Positions 11,480 through 23,125 of a DNA stretch of 64,000 nucleotides are shown piece by piece; the first letter of the stretch is position 1, and every line of letters begins with the position of its first letter. A program made the translations under genes and the position numbers. Source of the DNA: Hirundichthys speculiger (Eukaryota > Chordata > Actinopteri > Beloniformes > Exocoetidae); the NCBI GenBank assembly GCA_018398805.1, contig JAGFBZ010000178.1:1647001-1711000 (forward strand), in the 5' to 3' direction. The notes under the pieces are model-generated. The model searched no databases, was not told where the DNA came from, and saw only the letters and a program-made list of their open reading frames with translations.

Positions 11480-13020
11480 ATGCCCAAACATGTCCACGTC
11501 TGCTTTCAGTGTTTTTATATCAGTTGAAATAAGAGTAATGCTTTGTGAAATCTTGCTCTGGTGAATCCCTGCCTGGAGGGTTGTATCCATATTCAAGCAA
11601 TTAATCCCAGTGATTTCATTGGTTTAAATGTCAGATCTGGGTGAAGTTCAATGTCACCGTCAATCACTGTTCAATCAAATGCACTTTAAGAATTAAAAGT
11701 AAAAAATCAGTGATTACGTAATATCAAAATCGCACTGGTTTTCTAAATTTCATTCCATTGCAATCTCTTTTTAAATCTACATAAACATTCAGCCTTTATC
11801 CACTCACATCACACTGGGTGGGATGATGTTTGGCCTTGAACTCCATTCATCCTGCAAGCTGCAGCCAGGTACGCCTCCATCATCAAAGTCTTGTGGTTAC
11901 AAATCAAATGCAAATGCACATTCCTGAATACTTTTCATGTGAATACTTCAAACTCATAGACCTGTCACTCAAACTGCATTTCATAGATACCAGTTAATTA
12001 TCTTAATGATACTTGAAACAACATGCTTCTGCTAACACTGGCTGTTTGGTCTGGCCTGGATGAAGGTACTTCACTGAAAAGCCGCTCAGCTGTTTGGGTG
12101 TTTTTTTTTTATCCTCAGGCGTAACTAGTTGTTGTCTGAAAATATTGTTGGGTTTCAAGCATTCGGAGAAAGTCTTTCCAAAGGGCAAACAAGTACTCCT
12201 TTCAACCTCAAACCCCAGAAGAAGAAAGTAATAACATCCCTCCATTTTGGAAGCAGACATGAGATGATGCACAGTTCGGTTGTCAACCAGCCGATCAGCA
12301 CAGAGGGTAGATATAGTAAAAAGTGACAACACCACAAGGCTTTGAAGAAGAGCCCAACCAGTAGATATTATATGATCTGCTTCTAGAACTACGTTGTGTG
12401 TTTTTGGTGGCACTGTCCCTCTCAGGCCAGCTCCAAGGTAGTCTTGAATGCACCATCACTACGTGTGGAGGCATGCATTGTTCACCATTATAGAGAACAA
12501 ATATCACGAAAATAGTGACAAGATTCAAATATTGTGATCAGTGTGAATTTTTTTATGTAGGTTTATGAAAGTTATATTGATATCCCAAACTGGGAAAACA
12601 CAACTGACCAGCACACGCGGTGATAAGAAACTTCAAGATTTTTTTTGTTAACTGGGCATTTTCTGTAAACTTTTTTGTACTTCTCTTTGTTTCAAAAGAA
12701 GCCAGTTTCTTTTGCGGCACTATACTTAATGGATTTTTTTCCTTCATTTCACGTTATTGTTAACTTTTCTGACATCAAGAATAATTTAAATTCACATGGA
12801 TGGGACAGTGATGGTTTTCTCCCTTTATCGGCACACAATAGTTGTAAAAACAGACATATTAAAATGTTTTTTTTTTTCCCTCTGGACTTAAGATTTGAGT
12901 GTCTAAAGTAATTGCCAAATCAGTAACTTTGGCATGAAACAACCCTTTAACGTTGGGACAGCCTGAATCTGGAAATATGTAATTCAGTGAGCTGTTCAGA
13001 TTTGTAGGCTCGCTATGACA
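11480..13020. other. intergenic DNA, nothing recognised
   Basis: Mixed-composition DNA. Reading frames up to 136 codons occur on the minus strand near 12,003-12,413 but show no domain, start context or codon bias that would support a gene. Confidence 0.45.
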
Positions 13021-13044
13021 TCATCATCAAATCATATTATGATG

Positions 13045-13200
13045 AGAGGTTCTGCCCTGTGATGGACTGGCGACCTGTCCAGGATGAACCCCTGCCTTTT
13101 GCCCAGAGAGAATAGAGTCCAGCAGATTCCCGTGACCCTGCAGAGGATTAAATGGATATGGATAGTGGATGGATGGATGGATGGATGGATGGATGGATGG
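13045..13200 (+). repeat. LINE/SINE-type 3'-end repeat with (GATG)n tail
   Basis: The text tgatggactggcgacctgtcc, then ccagcagattcccgtgaccc and a gaggattaaatggat stretch ending in eight ATGG units, is the familiar tail of a widespread fish retroposon family. A diverged relative lies at 47,440-47,545 and an inverted one at 29,590-29,730. Confidence 0.75.
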
Positions 13201-15280
13201 AGGCAAGGGTGTAAAGTGTGATGTACCTGAATTGTATCATACTTGTGCATCGTGTTACACATCAGTTTGTATTTGAAGGCAGAGATGCACACCACTAAAG
13301 TGAAGGTGCACATGGGGAAACCCGTAGCTGCGTACTATGAATGGAACCAATGATTAAAGCGACACATCATACTTATAAGAAGTCATCTCCTGAATGTTAT
13401 AAATTTGAAAACAGGCTGATTCCTTCGGCTAAATCTTCTTTGCCTCGGTCTCACGGATCAGTAAAAGTCCGTAACAGGTGCGGCGTACCAAAATTGTCAG
13501 TCTTGTTGTCTTTCCGTCTTCCCCCCTCCGTGCCTGATCTCCCTCTTTTCCAGCCAAGGCCACTGGTTTGTATCTATGTATGGATTCATCAAACAAAAGT
13601 GAGCTTCACATCACATCAGATAAAGAATGCATGCCTGGGCACTTCTAAGAGCCTCCCAAAGATGCCTGTTTCAAGTCCTCACAAGAAGACTGCCTCTCAC
13701 TGAAGTTCAAATGGATAGCTCTTGGGCACAAGCTTTACAGGGGGGAGGGGGGGGGGGGTGGAAGCTTGCTCACCTCAGTACCAAACTCACATATCCTACC
13801 AGGGAGCTATGTGAGGGGAAAGAATTTTAAAAGTGCAGCTTGTGGGCAAAGAAACTGATTCCCTCTTTTCTGTCTTTCAAGTAGCCCCCCCTCCTTCCTC
13901 TTTTATCACCCAGCCTCCCCCCCCATCCATCCCCTTGAGCCACTATTGCAGTGTCAACAAAATTGAGTCTGGGAATGTGGCCGTCTGATGAAAATCAGCT
14001 TTGCTCAATGAGATCCACATATAAAACGAGCGGCGCCTCAGCTTAGATTTCCCTATCATTTTGAGCCTGATCTATAAGCGAAACTGACTAATCATGTAGA
14101 TATTGGTGCCTTGTTTTCCACGCTGTGCCCCTGCTGAATGGTCTTTAGCCATGAGGACCCACTATTGAATAAAGACAATTAAACTACAAAGAGTTCAATT
14201 ACAACTCAACCACTTTGATGAGGGAACAATAATTCCACCAATACCAATCCTTATGAGTTCCTCAGGGTTAAACATTTTGGGAAAACAGTGTTAAGCTGTA
14301 TCAAATTAAGTCAGAAGGGGGACGTTCATTTAATAGCTTGGAACTCCAGATCTCACACTAAATATCTTTTCCCATGAGCCTTTGCCTGGTCCGCCCCTCC
14401 TCCTTCCCTACAGTGAGGCCTAATTTTCCTGTTTTCTCCAAGAAGATTTCACGGTTCAGAAGATCAAAAGCTTGCATAAGCTCAGTGTTTGTTTACATCA
14501 GCCTACACTCTGGCAAATAAAGCAAAGCTGAATATCCTCCTCTTTCACTTTCCTGGCTCTCACCCATCTGCTGTCACACATGACCTTCCACCTCCACTCA
14601 CGACACACGCTCTGACTCACTTTTATTTTCCACTTCGAAATTTCCCAGGGGAAACAGAACATCAAAACTTCTCAGCACGGGGAGAGTTTGCAGCTAAGTC
14701 TAATGTTAAAGCACCATTTTTGAAGATGCCTCCTCTGTCCACTATTGCAGCTGACTACATACTCCTCATCTCTACGTGGTACATTTCGATACAGCCCAAA
14801 TGAGGTCCTTTTTACATTTGAGATGAAAGTGTGACAAAAGGGACAAAAACAACTATCAAATCAACACATGAATAAATAATGTGTTTTGCCTTTTTTGTGT
14901 CCCATTTTCACAAGTGATAGGTCGACCTTCTGATTGATGTCTGTGACTGATTTGGTGCTGAACTATTTTGAATAAAAAAATGTCTCTGATGTTTATCTGA
15001 GCATTGCCTTCAAAGTTCTGCTGATAAATACAATTCTTTCTCGCTGATATGAATCAGGTAACAGCCTGAACAAACTTGCTAGATAACACAGATTGTAATA
15101 ATTAGTTTAAGTAACCTTTCCCATATTATCGTCATCATCTGTAAAATGAATTTAACAGGACAAATATTGCTCTTTCTATGCTCCCTCCTCACCCACAACG
15201 GCAGGTCTGTCCACGGTTCTGATACCATAATCAAGATTACAGACAAAACTCCCGGGATTCATCACGTTGGTTGAGTTTTT
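13201..15280. other. intergenic DNA with a CNE-like core
   Basis: No gene recognised. A G-run at 13,740-13,759 is low complexity. The block 13,960-14,340 is repeat-free, with several ATTA cores and a polyadenylation-like aataaa. It looks like constrained non-coding DNA, but that is only an impression. Confidence 0.35.
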
Positions 15281-15689
15281 GTCTTGTTTTCTTGTATTGC
15301 TGTCCCTTTCTGTTTCCGTTGGCTATACTTCCTGTTTTGTTTTTGTTCTGTTTCCCTGTTTGGTTTCTGTAGTGCCAAGGTCTATGCAGCCACCGCTGCA
15401 GCAGTCAGAAACGAGGTCTATGCAGGCGCGCCACAGATGACTCAGCCCAGGTCCCGGCTAGTCCGGGCAGGTTCAACTAGCCGGACGCATCCTGCTGAAC
15501 TAGTTGGACCCATCTAGCTCAGCATCTGTTCCAAACGTCCCGGTTCCTGCTGATGTCTCATCGGCTCCCTCTTCCTCAGGACACTGAGAACATCCCTCCT
15601 ATGGGGCTGCTTTTACTCGGGTCTGGGCAAGCCTCCACATCCACCAGTCACACATCTTGGGAAAAAAACATGCATGGGAGACACAGAAA

Positions 15690-16315
15690 TGCCATCGCCC
15701 GGATTACCAAGGTCCTTGTCAGTTGTTTGGGAACCAGCACACACTAATGAGGAATGGGCTACTGAAACAAGACGTGCATGGACTAGAGAGTAAAATATCG
15801 GACGGAAGTGCTACTAGGCAAGCAACCCCAGTAAGGGGAGGATATATGCAGATGATGTGGGACCTTTGGATACTTCAACATCAGTATCGATGATAGCCAA
15901 GAAACACCTGGTGGCTCAGTGGTTCAGTGTTCCAAAGGCAGAATTTTCTATCACAACTAGAGTTTGATGAGGTACAACGAAAATGCTATGGCAAAGGGGA
16001 GCCAGCACGCCAGGTCAGATGGGATATATCATATCTCCACCCTTGGAGAATGGGTGCCAAGCCTATTAATGTGCCTTGACAGCCTAAACACAAGGGCAGA
16101 TGGCCTGAGATGCAAGATCATCACTAAGATGGATAGCTTAAGCTACATAATCCTTTACCTACCATAGCTAAGAGATAACGTACCTTCTGAAGGTCTGCTA
16201 GAAGATGTAAATGCAGCACTACAAACAGTACCTAGTGGAACCATCACTGAGACCGATAAGATGGTGTACAGCACAGCGGCAGTGATCCTAGAGATGCTTG
16301 GCATAAAAGGTTAGA
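15690..16315 (+). pseudogene. degenerate retroelement coding fragment
   Basis: Near the right end one frame reads LLEDVNAALQTVP, then TITETDKMVYSTAAVILEML and a stop at about 16,315. From memory this resembles a conserved block of a fish non-LTR-type retroelement. Upstream pieces (KQDVHGLESK, about 15,770) may be from the same polyprotein, but frames change and stops intervene. No catalytic motif was seen, so the class is uncertain. The GGGTC-rich element at 16,344 starts directly after it. Confidence 0.4.
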
Positions 16316-16343
16316 AAATGAAGAGGGGTAAGCCAGTTGTCCG

Positions 16344-17198
16344 AAGTAGAGGTCTTCGGAACAACCCAACAATCCAAAAACCCAAGCTTCCGACCGACCC
16401 AAATTGGGTCTCGGGTCCATCCACAAGATGTGACTCCGGGTTTGGGTTGGAATTGGTACAGTTAGTCTTGGGTCTGGTCAGTGCTCTCTGACAGGCTGGG
16501 TCCACGTTTACCCAGGAGAGGTAAAGATATTGCCGGTGGCAGCTGTCACTCAGCCCCCCTGTCCCCGCCCCCTTCAATCCAATAGGTTGCGAAATGTCAG
16601 GTGACAGTTCAAGCAAAAGTAAACAAACAGTTTGGTTTAGCTTATGTCAGGACTCGGGGCAGTTAAATTATAAATTATTGTCATGAAACAATCGTGTTGC
16701 AGTGGCGTGTTATTACCGGTTTGCCCGGCAGCTGTAAAGCACAACATGACAACGGATCGCCAACATGACAACGTTGGATGAGAGAATGTGTTCACGACAC
16801 GTCCCGACTGGTGTAGGCTATTAGTGTTAGCAGTTGCTACCAATAGCATATGTATCCACAAAGAAAATAACGACGTGGATTTATTGTTGTTTACATCATA
16901 TAGCCTATGTAGCAACTGAACCAGGTAGAAAAGACAACATTTAGATAAGAAAATCAAGTTTTATTCAACGCTAGACAACTTTTAACAGGAGCAACTGTGG
17001 GCTGTACTGTCTCGGTTTGGATAGTAGTCGGAAAACTAAAGACTCGGGGTCGGGTCGGTTCCTGCTCCAAATATTGCAGGTTCATTCGAGTTCGGAAACC
17101 GGACTTATGATTATAGCTCGGGTTATATGGTTTGGGGTCGAATTTTCACGGGTCCATTCGGGTTGGGGTCTATGAAAATAGACCCGTGAAGACCTGAA
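16344..17198 (-). mobile_element. GGGTC-rich non-autonomous DNA element, copy A
   Basis: The left end agtagaggtcttcgga and the right end acccgtgaagacct are degenerate versions of the termini of the element at 45,500-46,258, in inverted orientation. Long internal stretches match that copy in reverse, such as taaagatattgcc, the acaacgttggatgaga region and the caaagaaaataacgacgtgg region. No protein is encoded. The arms are crowded with gggtc/gaccc words. Confidence 0.85.
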
Positions 17199-17234
17199 GC
17201 ACGTAAGACATAAAAGGTACAATGAAGAAACAAC

Positions 17235-17640
17235 TACCTAAAAGGTTTGACAAACTCCCAGTACCCAAGGCTCTAGAATCTGCCAAAGACTCACAGCTTT
17301 GGCTACCCAACTGACAAGGTACATAACATAAACAGGTGCAAGGGGCCCAAAAGTGTGCCAGGAGAATATCCCCCACACCATTACACCACCGCCAGCCTGT
17401 TGAAATATTGATAAAAGGCAGGTTAGGTCCATTCTTTCATGTTGTTTATGCCAAATTCTGACCCTACCATCTCAGTGTTGCAGTTGAAATCGAAACTCAG
17501 CAGTCCAGGCATCATTTTTCCAATCCTCTCTTGTCCAATTTTGGTGAGCCTGTGTTAACTGTAGCTGCAGTTTCCTGTTTTCAGCTGACAGGATCCAGTG
17601 GCACCAGGTGTGGTCTTCTGCCGCTGTAACCCATTCAACT
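17235..17640 (-). mobile_element. DNA-transposon relic, minus strand
   Basis: Minus-strand codons around 17,330-17,400 read QQAGGGVMVWGIFSWHTFGP, which resembles the GGxxMVWG block of Tc1/mariner transposases. The DNA to the right (tgccaaattctgaccctacc, gtggtcttctgccgctgtaa) belongs to a repeat I recall as common in fish. No termini and no open frame. Confidence 0.5.
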
Positions 17641-17983
17641 AATCAGGAGTAACTACAGGGTCAACTGGAACTATTATTTTGTAAGTCATTTAAAAAATGA
17701 TTCCAGATACTTAATACTTCTGGTTGCTGTCATGGAATATCAACCTCATTGTTCTTTCTGCATGTAATGACTGTGACAAACATGAAACTCCTACTCAAGA
17801 ATCAGGGTTGGTTTGCTCCATCTGGGCTACGTAATTAACATGGTGGTCCAACTTCAAAAACAGTGAGAAAGACTTGCAGTCATAAACATTGTTATGGATT
17901 AATTCAGTCAGTGCTCCTAACGGCTTTGCAATGGACTTTTTCACTGTCAACCAAGTAAAAGTGGTATGAAGAAATCATTTGTT

Positions 17984-18040
17984 CTGTTGTCCCTAAATAC
18001 GTTGCATTTAGGGACAACAGTCCCTTAATGCAACGTATTT
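17984..18040. other. two interlocked perfect inverted repeats
   Basis: Arm 1 (17,984-17,998, ctgttgtccctaaat) pairs perfectly with 18,006-18,020 around a 7-nt loop. The sequence 17,995-18,008 (aaatacgttgcatt), which spans that loop, pairs perfectly with 18,027-18,040. The second pairing extends to 20 bp with one mismatch. The two stems overlap, so they are mutually exclusive in part. Function unknown. Confidence 0.85.
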
Positions 18041-18085
18041 GAGAAAGGTTCTCAGCTTTGTCAATCATGATGTCCCGCCCCCCGT

Positions 18086-18281
18086 GTTAGATCAGGGTCT
18101 AAAGTCTGAACCTGAAAAAAAAAGATTTGAAAGTGAAAAAAAGATTTGAACCTGAAAAAATTCTGAAAACAAGAAATTTGTAAGTGAAAAAAATAAGAGC
18201 CCAAAGTTGAATATCAAAACTTCAACTTTCAGTTTCACATTTTTGTTTTTGAGTTACAAAACTTTTGACCCTGATTTAGCT
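18086..18281. mobile_element. small fold-back (MITE-like) element
   Basis: The left end ttagatcagggtctaaag and the right end (reverse complement) taaatcagggtcaaaag form inverted termini. The interior consists of A-rich blocks (gatttgaa, gtgaaaaa) answered by T-rich blocks. About 195 bp, no coding. No clear target duplication. Confidence 0.55.
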
Positions 18282-20076
18282 CCATACACATTATCTCCAG
18301 GACGATAAGAGCAATCAAGTAGCATGTTCATAGCATTTGACTGCTGCTGCAGTCCGATGTTCCCATAGGTTTAGATCATTTATGTTCCTGCTGTTGTTGT
18401 CTTGGAATCACGTGTAAGTAGTTTAAAAGGCTTAAATGACAGTCTCTCCAGAAAATTCCTGTGTTCTTTTGCTTTTCTTTATTTGGGTTTATCTGTGATC
18501 GATCATTTAATCTTAATAAATATGCATGTATTTGACTCACATCCTGCCATTTTCTCAGCTAATGCACTACAGTGTTATAATAATTAGGCTTTTTGTTGTG
18601 CCTGTGCGCTTTAAACCCTCCTTGAACAGATCACACTAGAAGCTGCAAAGGCACCTATAGTGATACGGTCCTCGTCAGGAGAGCCTTTTGTAACCATTTG
18701 GTGGCGCTTCTTTATCAAAGTGCTCATTACAGCACTTTCAACTACAAGATGGTTCCGTTACAGCTGTAGTGCACAGACAGCAGACCTGGCATAGGCCTCG
18801 AACCCACGTTAGAAATCATCTCTACTTAATGTAAATGTTTTCCACAACACCATTTAACAGGTTTTGCTCTATTTCATGGGAGGATCTAGTCACAGTCAGT
18901 TGATGAGATAGTGGTATGAAAACCACAATTAATGTTTGGTGTGAAGTCAGTTATCAACTCCATTATATGCAGCGGATTTATGGATAGATGGATGGATGGA
19001 TGGATGGATGGATGGATGAGTGGATGGATGGATGGATATACTGTACTGATCCCAAAGAGGTTCCAGTGTGAGTACGCCATGAGTATGTTGAAGAGTGCAG
19101 TGCATTTACGGTGCAGGTCATGCAAAATATGCTACATAATGAGTTCAGAGGATTGTCCGTCACACAGAGATGATGTGTTGTACAAATTAAAATCAAACCA
19201 ACACCATAAACCATGTTGGAGAATGGTTGTATTTATTCATTAAACTGATGGTTCCAGTCATGTTTATTCACATCACAACATATGTTTAATAATCTGAAAA
19301 TTACCAAAAGAAATATTGACAAAAAGAAGTATGTGTGCCCTTTGGTAGAGTTTTATCATACCAGTGTCCCCTGGAGACTGGTAGTGAAATTGTGAGACAC
19401 CTCAATGCCCCAAAAGTTCCTCAGCTGCCTGTTGAAGGCTACATGTTTCATACAGATTTTTACTTTACACCCAACTCTAAGCAGTATCCCTTCCCCTAGA
19501 GCCTAAAGGGGTCACGTGAGCTTTCTTCTGCCATAGAAACCAGTGCCAGAGGACGGTCTGGCAGTTCTGTGGTTCCAGGTTTGGCAGCCAAGACTGACAG
19601 CCAGCAGATTCAGGGAGGAGATTCAGGAATTTCTGCAGACTCATTTAATTTCTTAGTATTATAATCAGCTGCATATGTTATCTTAAATGAAGACAGCAGA
19701 GGCTGCAGGGTGCGCGTTGTGCTAGTTTTATCTTTAACCTCTTTTGCTAGTGTTATTACATTGTCGGCTGATGTTTGGGCCAAACGTTTTGGTTCTTGTT
19801 TAGAGTATATATTTTTTCTCATTGCTGTTTTAATGTAACCTGCTGTAACTATGGTGTACTAAAGAAATGAGGGCAGAGACACACGTGAGTCTCTTTATTT
19901 CCAAGGTAATTCTGATGTACAAAAACAATGAGATTTAACAAGATAACCAGAAAATATTTACGGATGTCAACATTTTTATGTAACATATATATAGAACACA
20001 ACTGTCTCTAACAGCTGGTGGATGTGTCAGATCCAACAAGTCAATTAACTGCATTTTATAAGGAATTATTCTAGTT
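18282..20076. other. intergenic DNA with a (GATG)n tract
   Basis: No gene recognised. A (GATG)n microsatellite at 18,982-19,038 is joined to tactgtactgatccca, which looks like the reversed tail of a LINE. The remainder shows no recognised feature. Confidence 0.4.
18982..19038. repeat. (GATG)n microsatellite
   Basis: About 13 units of gatg/atgg with one gatgagtg interruption. Confidence 0.95.
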
Positions 20077-20713
20077 TATGAGGTGCCATGAGGGACATTA
20101 TTCTGAATAAGCATTCACACACACATATGAAACCGAACTCTCTCACATACTATATTGAAAACCTTACACACATACAGGTGAAATCTTACACACACAAGTA
20201 AAAGCTTACTCACATACATGTGAAATCCTTTCATACATACAACTGAAAATCCTTTCATACATACAACTGGAATCCTCTCGTACATACATGTAAAATCCTT
20301 TTATATATACAACTGAAATTTCCAGTTGTATGAATGAGAGGATTTCCAATTGGATGTATGAGAGGATTTAACATGTATATATGAGAGGATTTCACAAGTG
20401 TATGTGAGTGAATAAATTTCCAGTTGTATGTATGAAAAGATTTTCAGTTGTATGAATGAGAGGATTTCACATTTATGTATGAGAGGATTTCCAGTTGTAT
20501 GTATAAAAGGATTTCACATGTATGTATGAGAGGATTTTACATGTCTGTATGAAATCCTCTCATACATACATGTGAAATCCTCTCATACAGACATGTGAAA
20601 TCCTCTCATACATACATGTTTGTATGAGAGGATTTCACATGTCTGTATGAGAGGATTTTCAGTTGTATGTATGAGAGGATTTCACATGTATGTATGAGAG
20701 GATTTCACATGTA

Positions 20714-22335
20714 CAACCCCTAGCAAAAAGTATGGAATCACCAGCCTTGGATGAGCACTCACTCAGACATTTTATTCTTTAGAACAAACTCAGATAAAAA
20801 ACATGAAACAACAATGAAGTTTTTCAAAAGTGCAACTCCTTGGCATTCAGAAACACCAAAAGGAATTAATAAAAAACATTGTGGTGGTCAGTAAATTATA
20901 CTTTTATAGAGCAAGTGCAGGGAAATAAATATGGAATCACTCCATTCTGAGGAAAAAAAATTGGAATCACTCCATTTTTAGTAGAAAGTAAGGATACACC
21001 CAGTCAATTTCCTTTCCTTAATCAGATTAGATCTTCTCATTAGTTAGCCGTCAAAAACAGTGCAGTTATCACACCTTGGAGGGCTGCTGGACCAAGTGGA
21101 TTGGGAAGAATCATGGCTCCAACAAGAGAGATGTCTCTTGTAACCAAAGACAGGAAAATCAAACTTCTTAAAGAAGGTAACTCTACACGTATGGTTGCTA
21201 AAGATGTGGGCTGTTCACAGTCAGCTGTATCAAAGATATGGAGCAAGGACAAACAGCATGGTAAGGTTGTAAAAGTCAAGCGTACTGGTGGACCAAGGAA
21301 GACATCTAAGCGTCAAGACAAACAACTAAAGGCCATATGTCTTGAAAACAGAAAATGTACAACAAGACAAATGAAGAATAAATGGGAGGAAGCTGAAGTC
21401 TATGTATGTGACAGAACTTTGCAAAATCGCCTAAAGAAAATTTCCATACAGGAAAGCTAAAAGGAAACCATCATTGACACTAAAACAGAAGAACAAGACT
21501 GCAATGGGCTAAGGAGAGACAATCATAGACTGTGGATGACGAGTCATGAATCTGCATTGGACAAGGTGATGATGCTGGAACTTTTGTTTGGTGCCGTTCC
21601 AGTGAGGTTTACAAAGAGGACCGCCTAAAGAAAACATCAACATTCCCTGCATGGGCTGCATGTCAGGCAAAGGCACTGGGGAGATGGCTGTGGTTAAATC
21701 CTCAGTAAATGCACAAGTTTACGTTGACATTTTGGACAGCTTTCTTATCCCTTCAATTGAAAAAATGTTTGGAGATGATGAAATCATCTTCCAGGATGAC
21801 AATGCATCATGCCACAGAGCAAAAACTGTGAAAGCATTCCTTGGTGAAAAACGCATCCAGTCAATCTCACGGCCTGCCAATACCCCAGATCTAAACCCAA
21901 TTTAAAACCTGTGGTGAAAATTGAAAAAAATGGTCCAACCTGCAAAGATAATCTGGCAACTGCAAAGACTCACTCATCAAGTCCATGCCTCAGAGACTCT
22001 AAACTGTCATAAAAGCCAGAGGTGGTGGAACTAAATACTAGTGATGTGTTTTGATTGTTTTTTCTTTGTCTGTTTTTCATGATTCCATATTTTTTTCCTC
22101 AAAATGGAGTGATTCCATATTTATTTCCCTGCACTTGCTCTATAAAAGTAACATTTACTGACCACCACAATGTTTTTTCTTCATTTCTTTTGGTGTTTCT
22201 GAATGCCAAGGAGTTGCACTTTTGAAAAACCTCATTATTGTTTCATGCTTTTTATCTGAGCTTGTTCTACAGAATGAAATGTCTGAGTGAGTGCTCGTCC
22301 AAGGCTGGTGGTTCCATACTTTTTGCTAGGGGTTG
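20714..22335 (+). mobile_element. Tc1/mariner-type transposon inside the fold-back array
   Basis: Termini caacccctagcaaaaag and its inverted partner are flanked by TA (20,712-20,713 and 22,336-22,337). The inverted repeats extend about 230 bp with few mismatches. Total 1,622 bp, a normal Tc1 size. It landed in a tgtatgta unit of the surrounding repeat array, which continues in register on the far side. The arms are well preserved, but the transposase is broken. Confidence 0.95.
21113..22041 (+). pseudogene. Tc1/mariner-type transposase, broken
   Basis: The ATG at 21,113 starts MAPTREMSLVTKDRKIKLL, followed by VAKDVGCSQSAVSKIW, a helix-turn-helix, and RTGGPRKTSKRQD, a linker like the GRPR hook. 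A stop at 21,460 and shifts near 21,500-21,650 separate it from the catalytic half. That half reads QVYVDILDSFLIPSIEKMF, IFQDDNASCHRAKTV (second Asp block) and ANTPDLNPI, with a premature stop at about 21,903 just before the third acidic residue. The final codons VIKARGGGTKY end at 22,041. The first Asp region is not readable in one frame. Length fits a 310-residue family. Inactive. Confidence 0.9.
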
Positions 22336-22888
22336 TATGTATGAGAGGATTTTCAGTTGTATGTATGAGAGGATTTCACATGTCTGTATGAGAGGATTTC
22401 CAGTTGTATGTAAACAAGGATTTCACATGTATGTATGAGAGGATTTCACATGTTTGTATGAGAGGATGAGGATTTCACATGTATGTATGAAAGGATTTTT
22501 ACTTATATGTATGAGAGGATTTCACATGTATCTATGAGAGGATTGCACATGTATGTATGAGAGGATTTTTAGTTATATGTATGAGAGGATATTACATGTA
22601 TGTATGAGAGGATTTCACATGTATGTATGTATGAAAGGATTTCCAGTTGTTTGTTTGAGAGGATTTCAAAGGTATATGAGAAGATTTCACAAGTGTATGT
22701 AAGTGAATGAATTTCCAGTTGTATGTATGAGAGGATTTCACATGTATGTGTGTAAACTTTCACTTGTGTGTGTATAAGATTTCACCTGTATGTGTGTAAG
22801 GTTTTCAGTATTGTATGTGAGAGAGCTCTGTTTCACCGGTGTGTGAATAATAATTCAGAATAATGTCCCTCACGGCACCTCATAGTTG

Positions 22889-23125
22889 TTTACCACTCAA
22901 AGCACATTACACTACAAGCCCCATTCACCCATTTATAAACACATTCACTCAAATGTATGGTTTTGTGTCAATTGACCTCCTCCTGTGCATTTGTTATCAT
23001 GATTGCACTTGAGGTTCAGCAGGTTGCCTAAGGACACTCTGACATGCAGACCGCGAGGCCAGGAAATAAACATCTGACTTTCTGACTGGTAGTCAACAGC
23101 CACAGCTGCAACCTCCTCCCAACAG
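22889..23125 (+). repeat. fish interspersed repeat fragment
   Basis: The order of text ccccattcacccatttataa, ggttcagcaggttgcctaag, gacactctgacatgcagacc and tgactggtagtcaacagcc matches a repeat that I recall as frequent in teleost genomes, including its typical 'cactcgacatgcaga' segment. Coding content none. Family name not certain. Confidence 0.55.

Larger units (their letters stand above)
20077..22884. mobile_element. fold-back element with minisatellite arms, split by a Tc1
   Basis: Seen: 20,077-20,240 is the inverted counterpart of 22,720-22,884. Outer ends read tatgaggtgcc...ggcacctcata, with gtt on both outer sides. The shared text includes gagggacattattctgaat and ctctcacatac. Inside both arms run tandem units of about 23-24 bp, typified by atgtatgtatgagagg plus atttcac or atttccag. 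Unit orientation flips at about 20,325, 20,550 and 20,620. Without the Tc1 the element is 1,184 bp. No protein is recognised. The architecture recalls Foldback elements of flies, whose long inverted repeats are also made of short repeats, but no homology is claimed. The 3-bp duplication is only tentative. Confidence 0.8.

Noticed and set aside
12003..12413. 136-codon minus-strand frame
   Set aside because: No domain, no exon flanks, no codon-usage signal; composition is that of the surrounding intergenic DNA.
15905..15945. A tRNA-like A-box phrase (ggtggctcagtggttca) suggesting a tRNA-derived SINE
   Set aside because: No B-box at the expected distance, no cloverleaf and no SINE tail.
20150..22780. 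Regular repeats with short intervals that at first resemble a CRISPR-like array
   Set aside because: There are no unique spacers. The units are contiguous variants of one 23-24-bp sequence, change orientation and lie in a eukaryotic transposon context.
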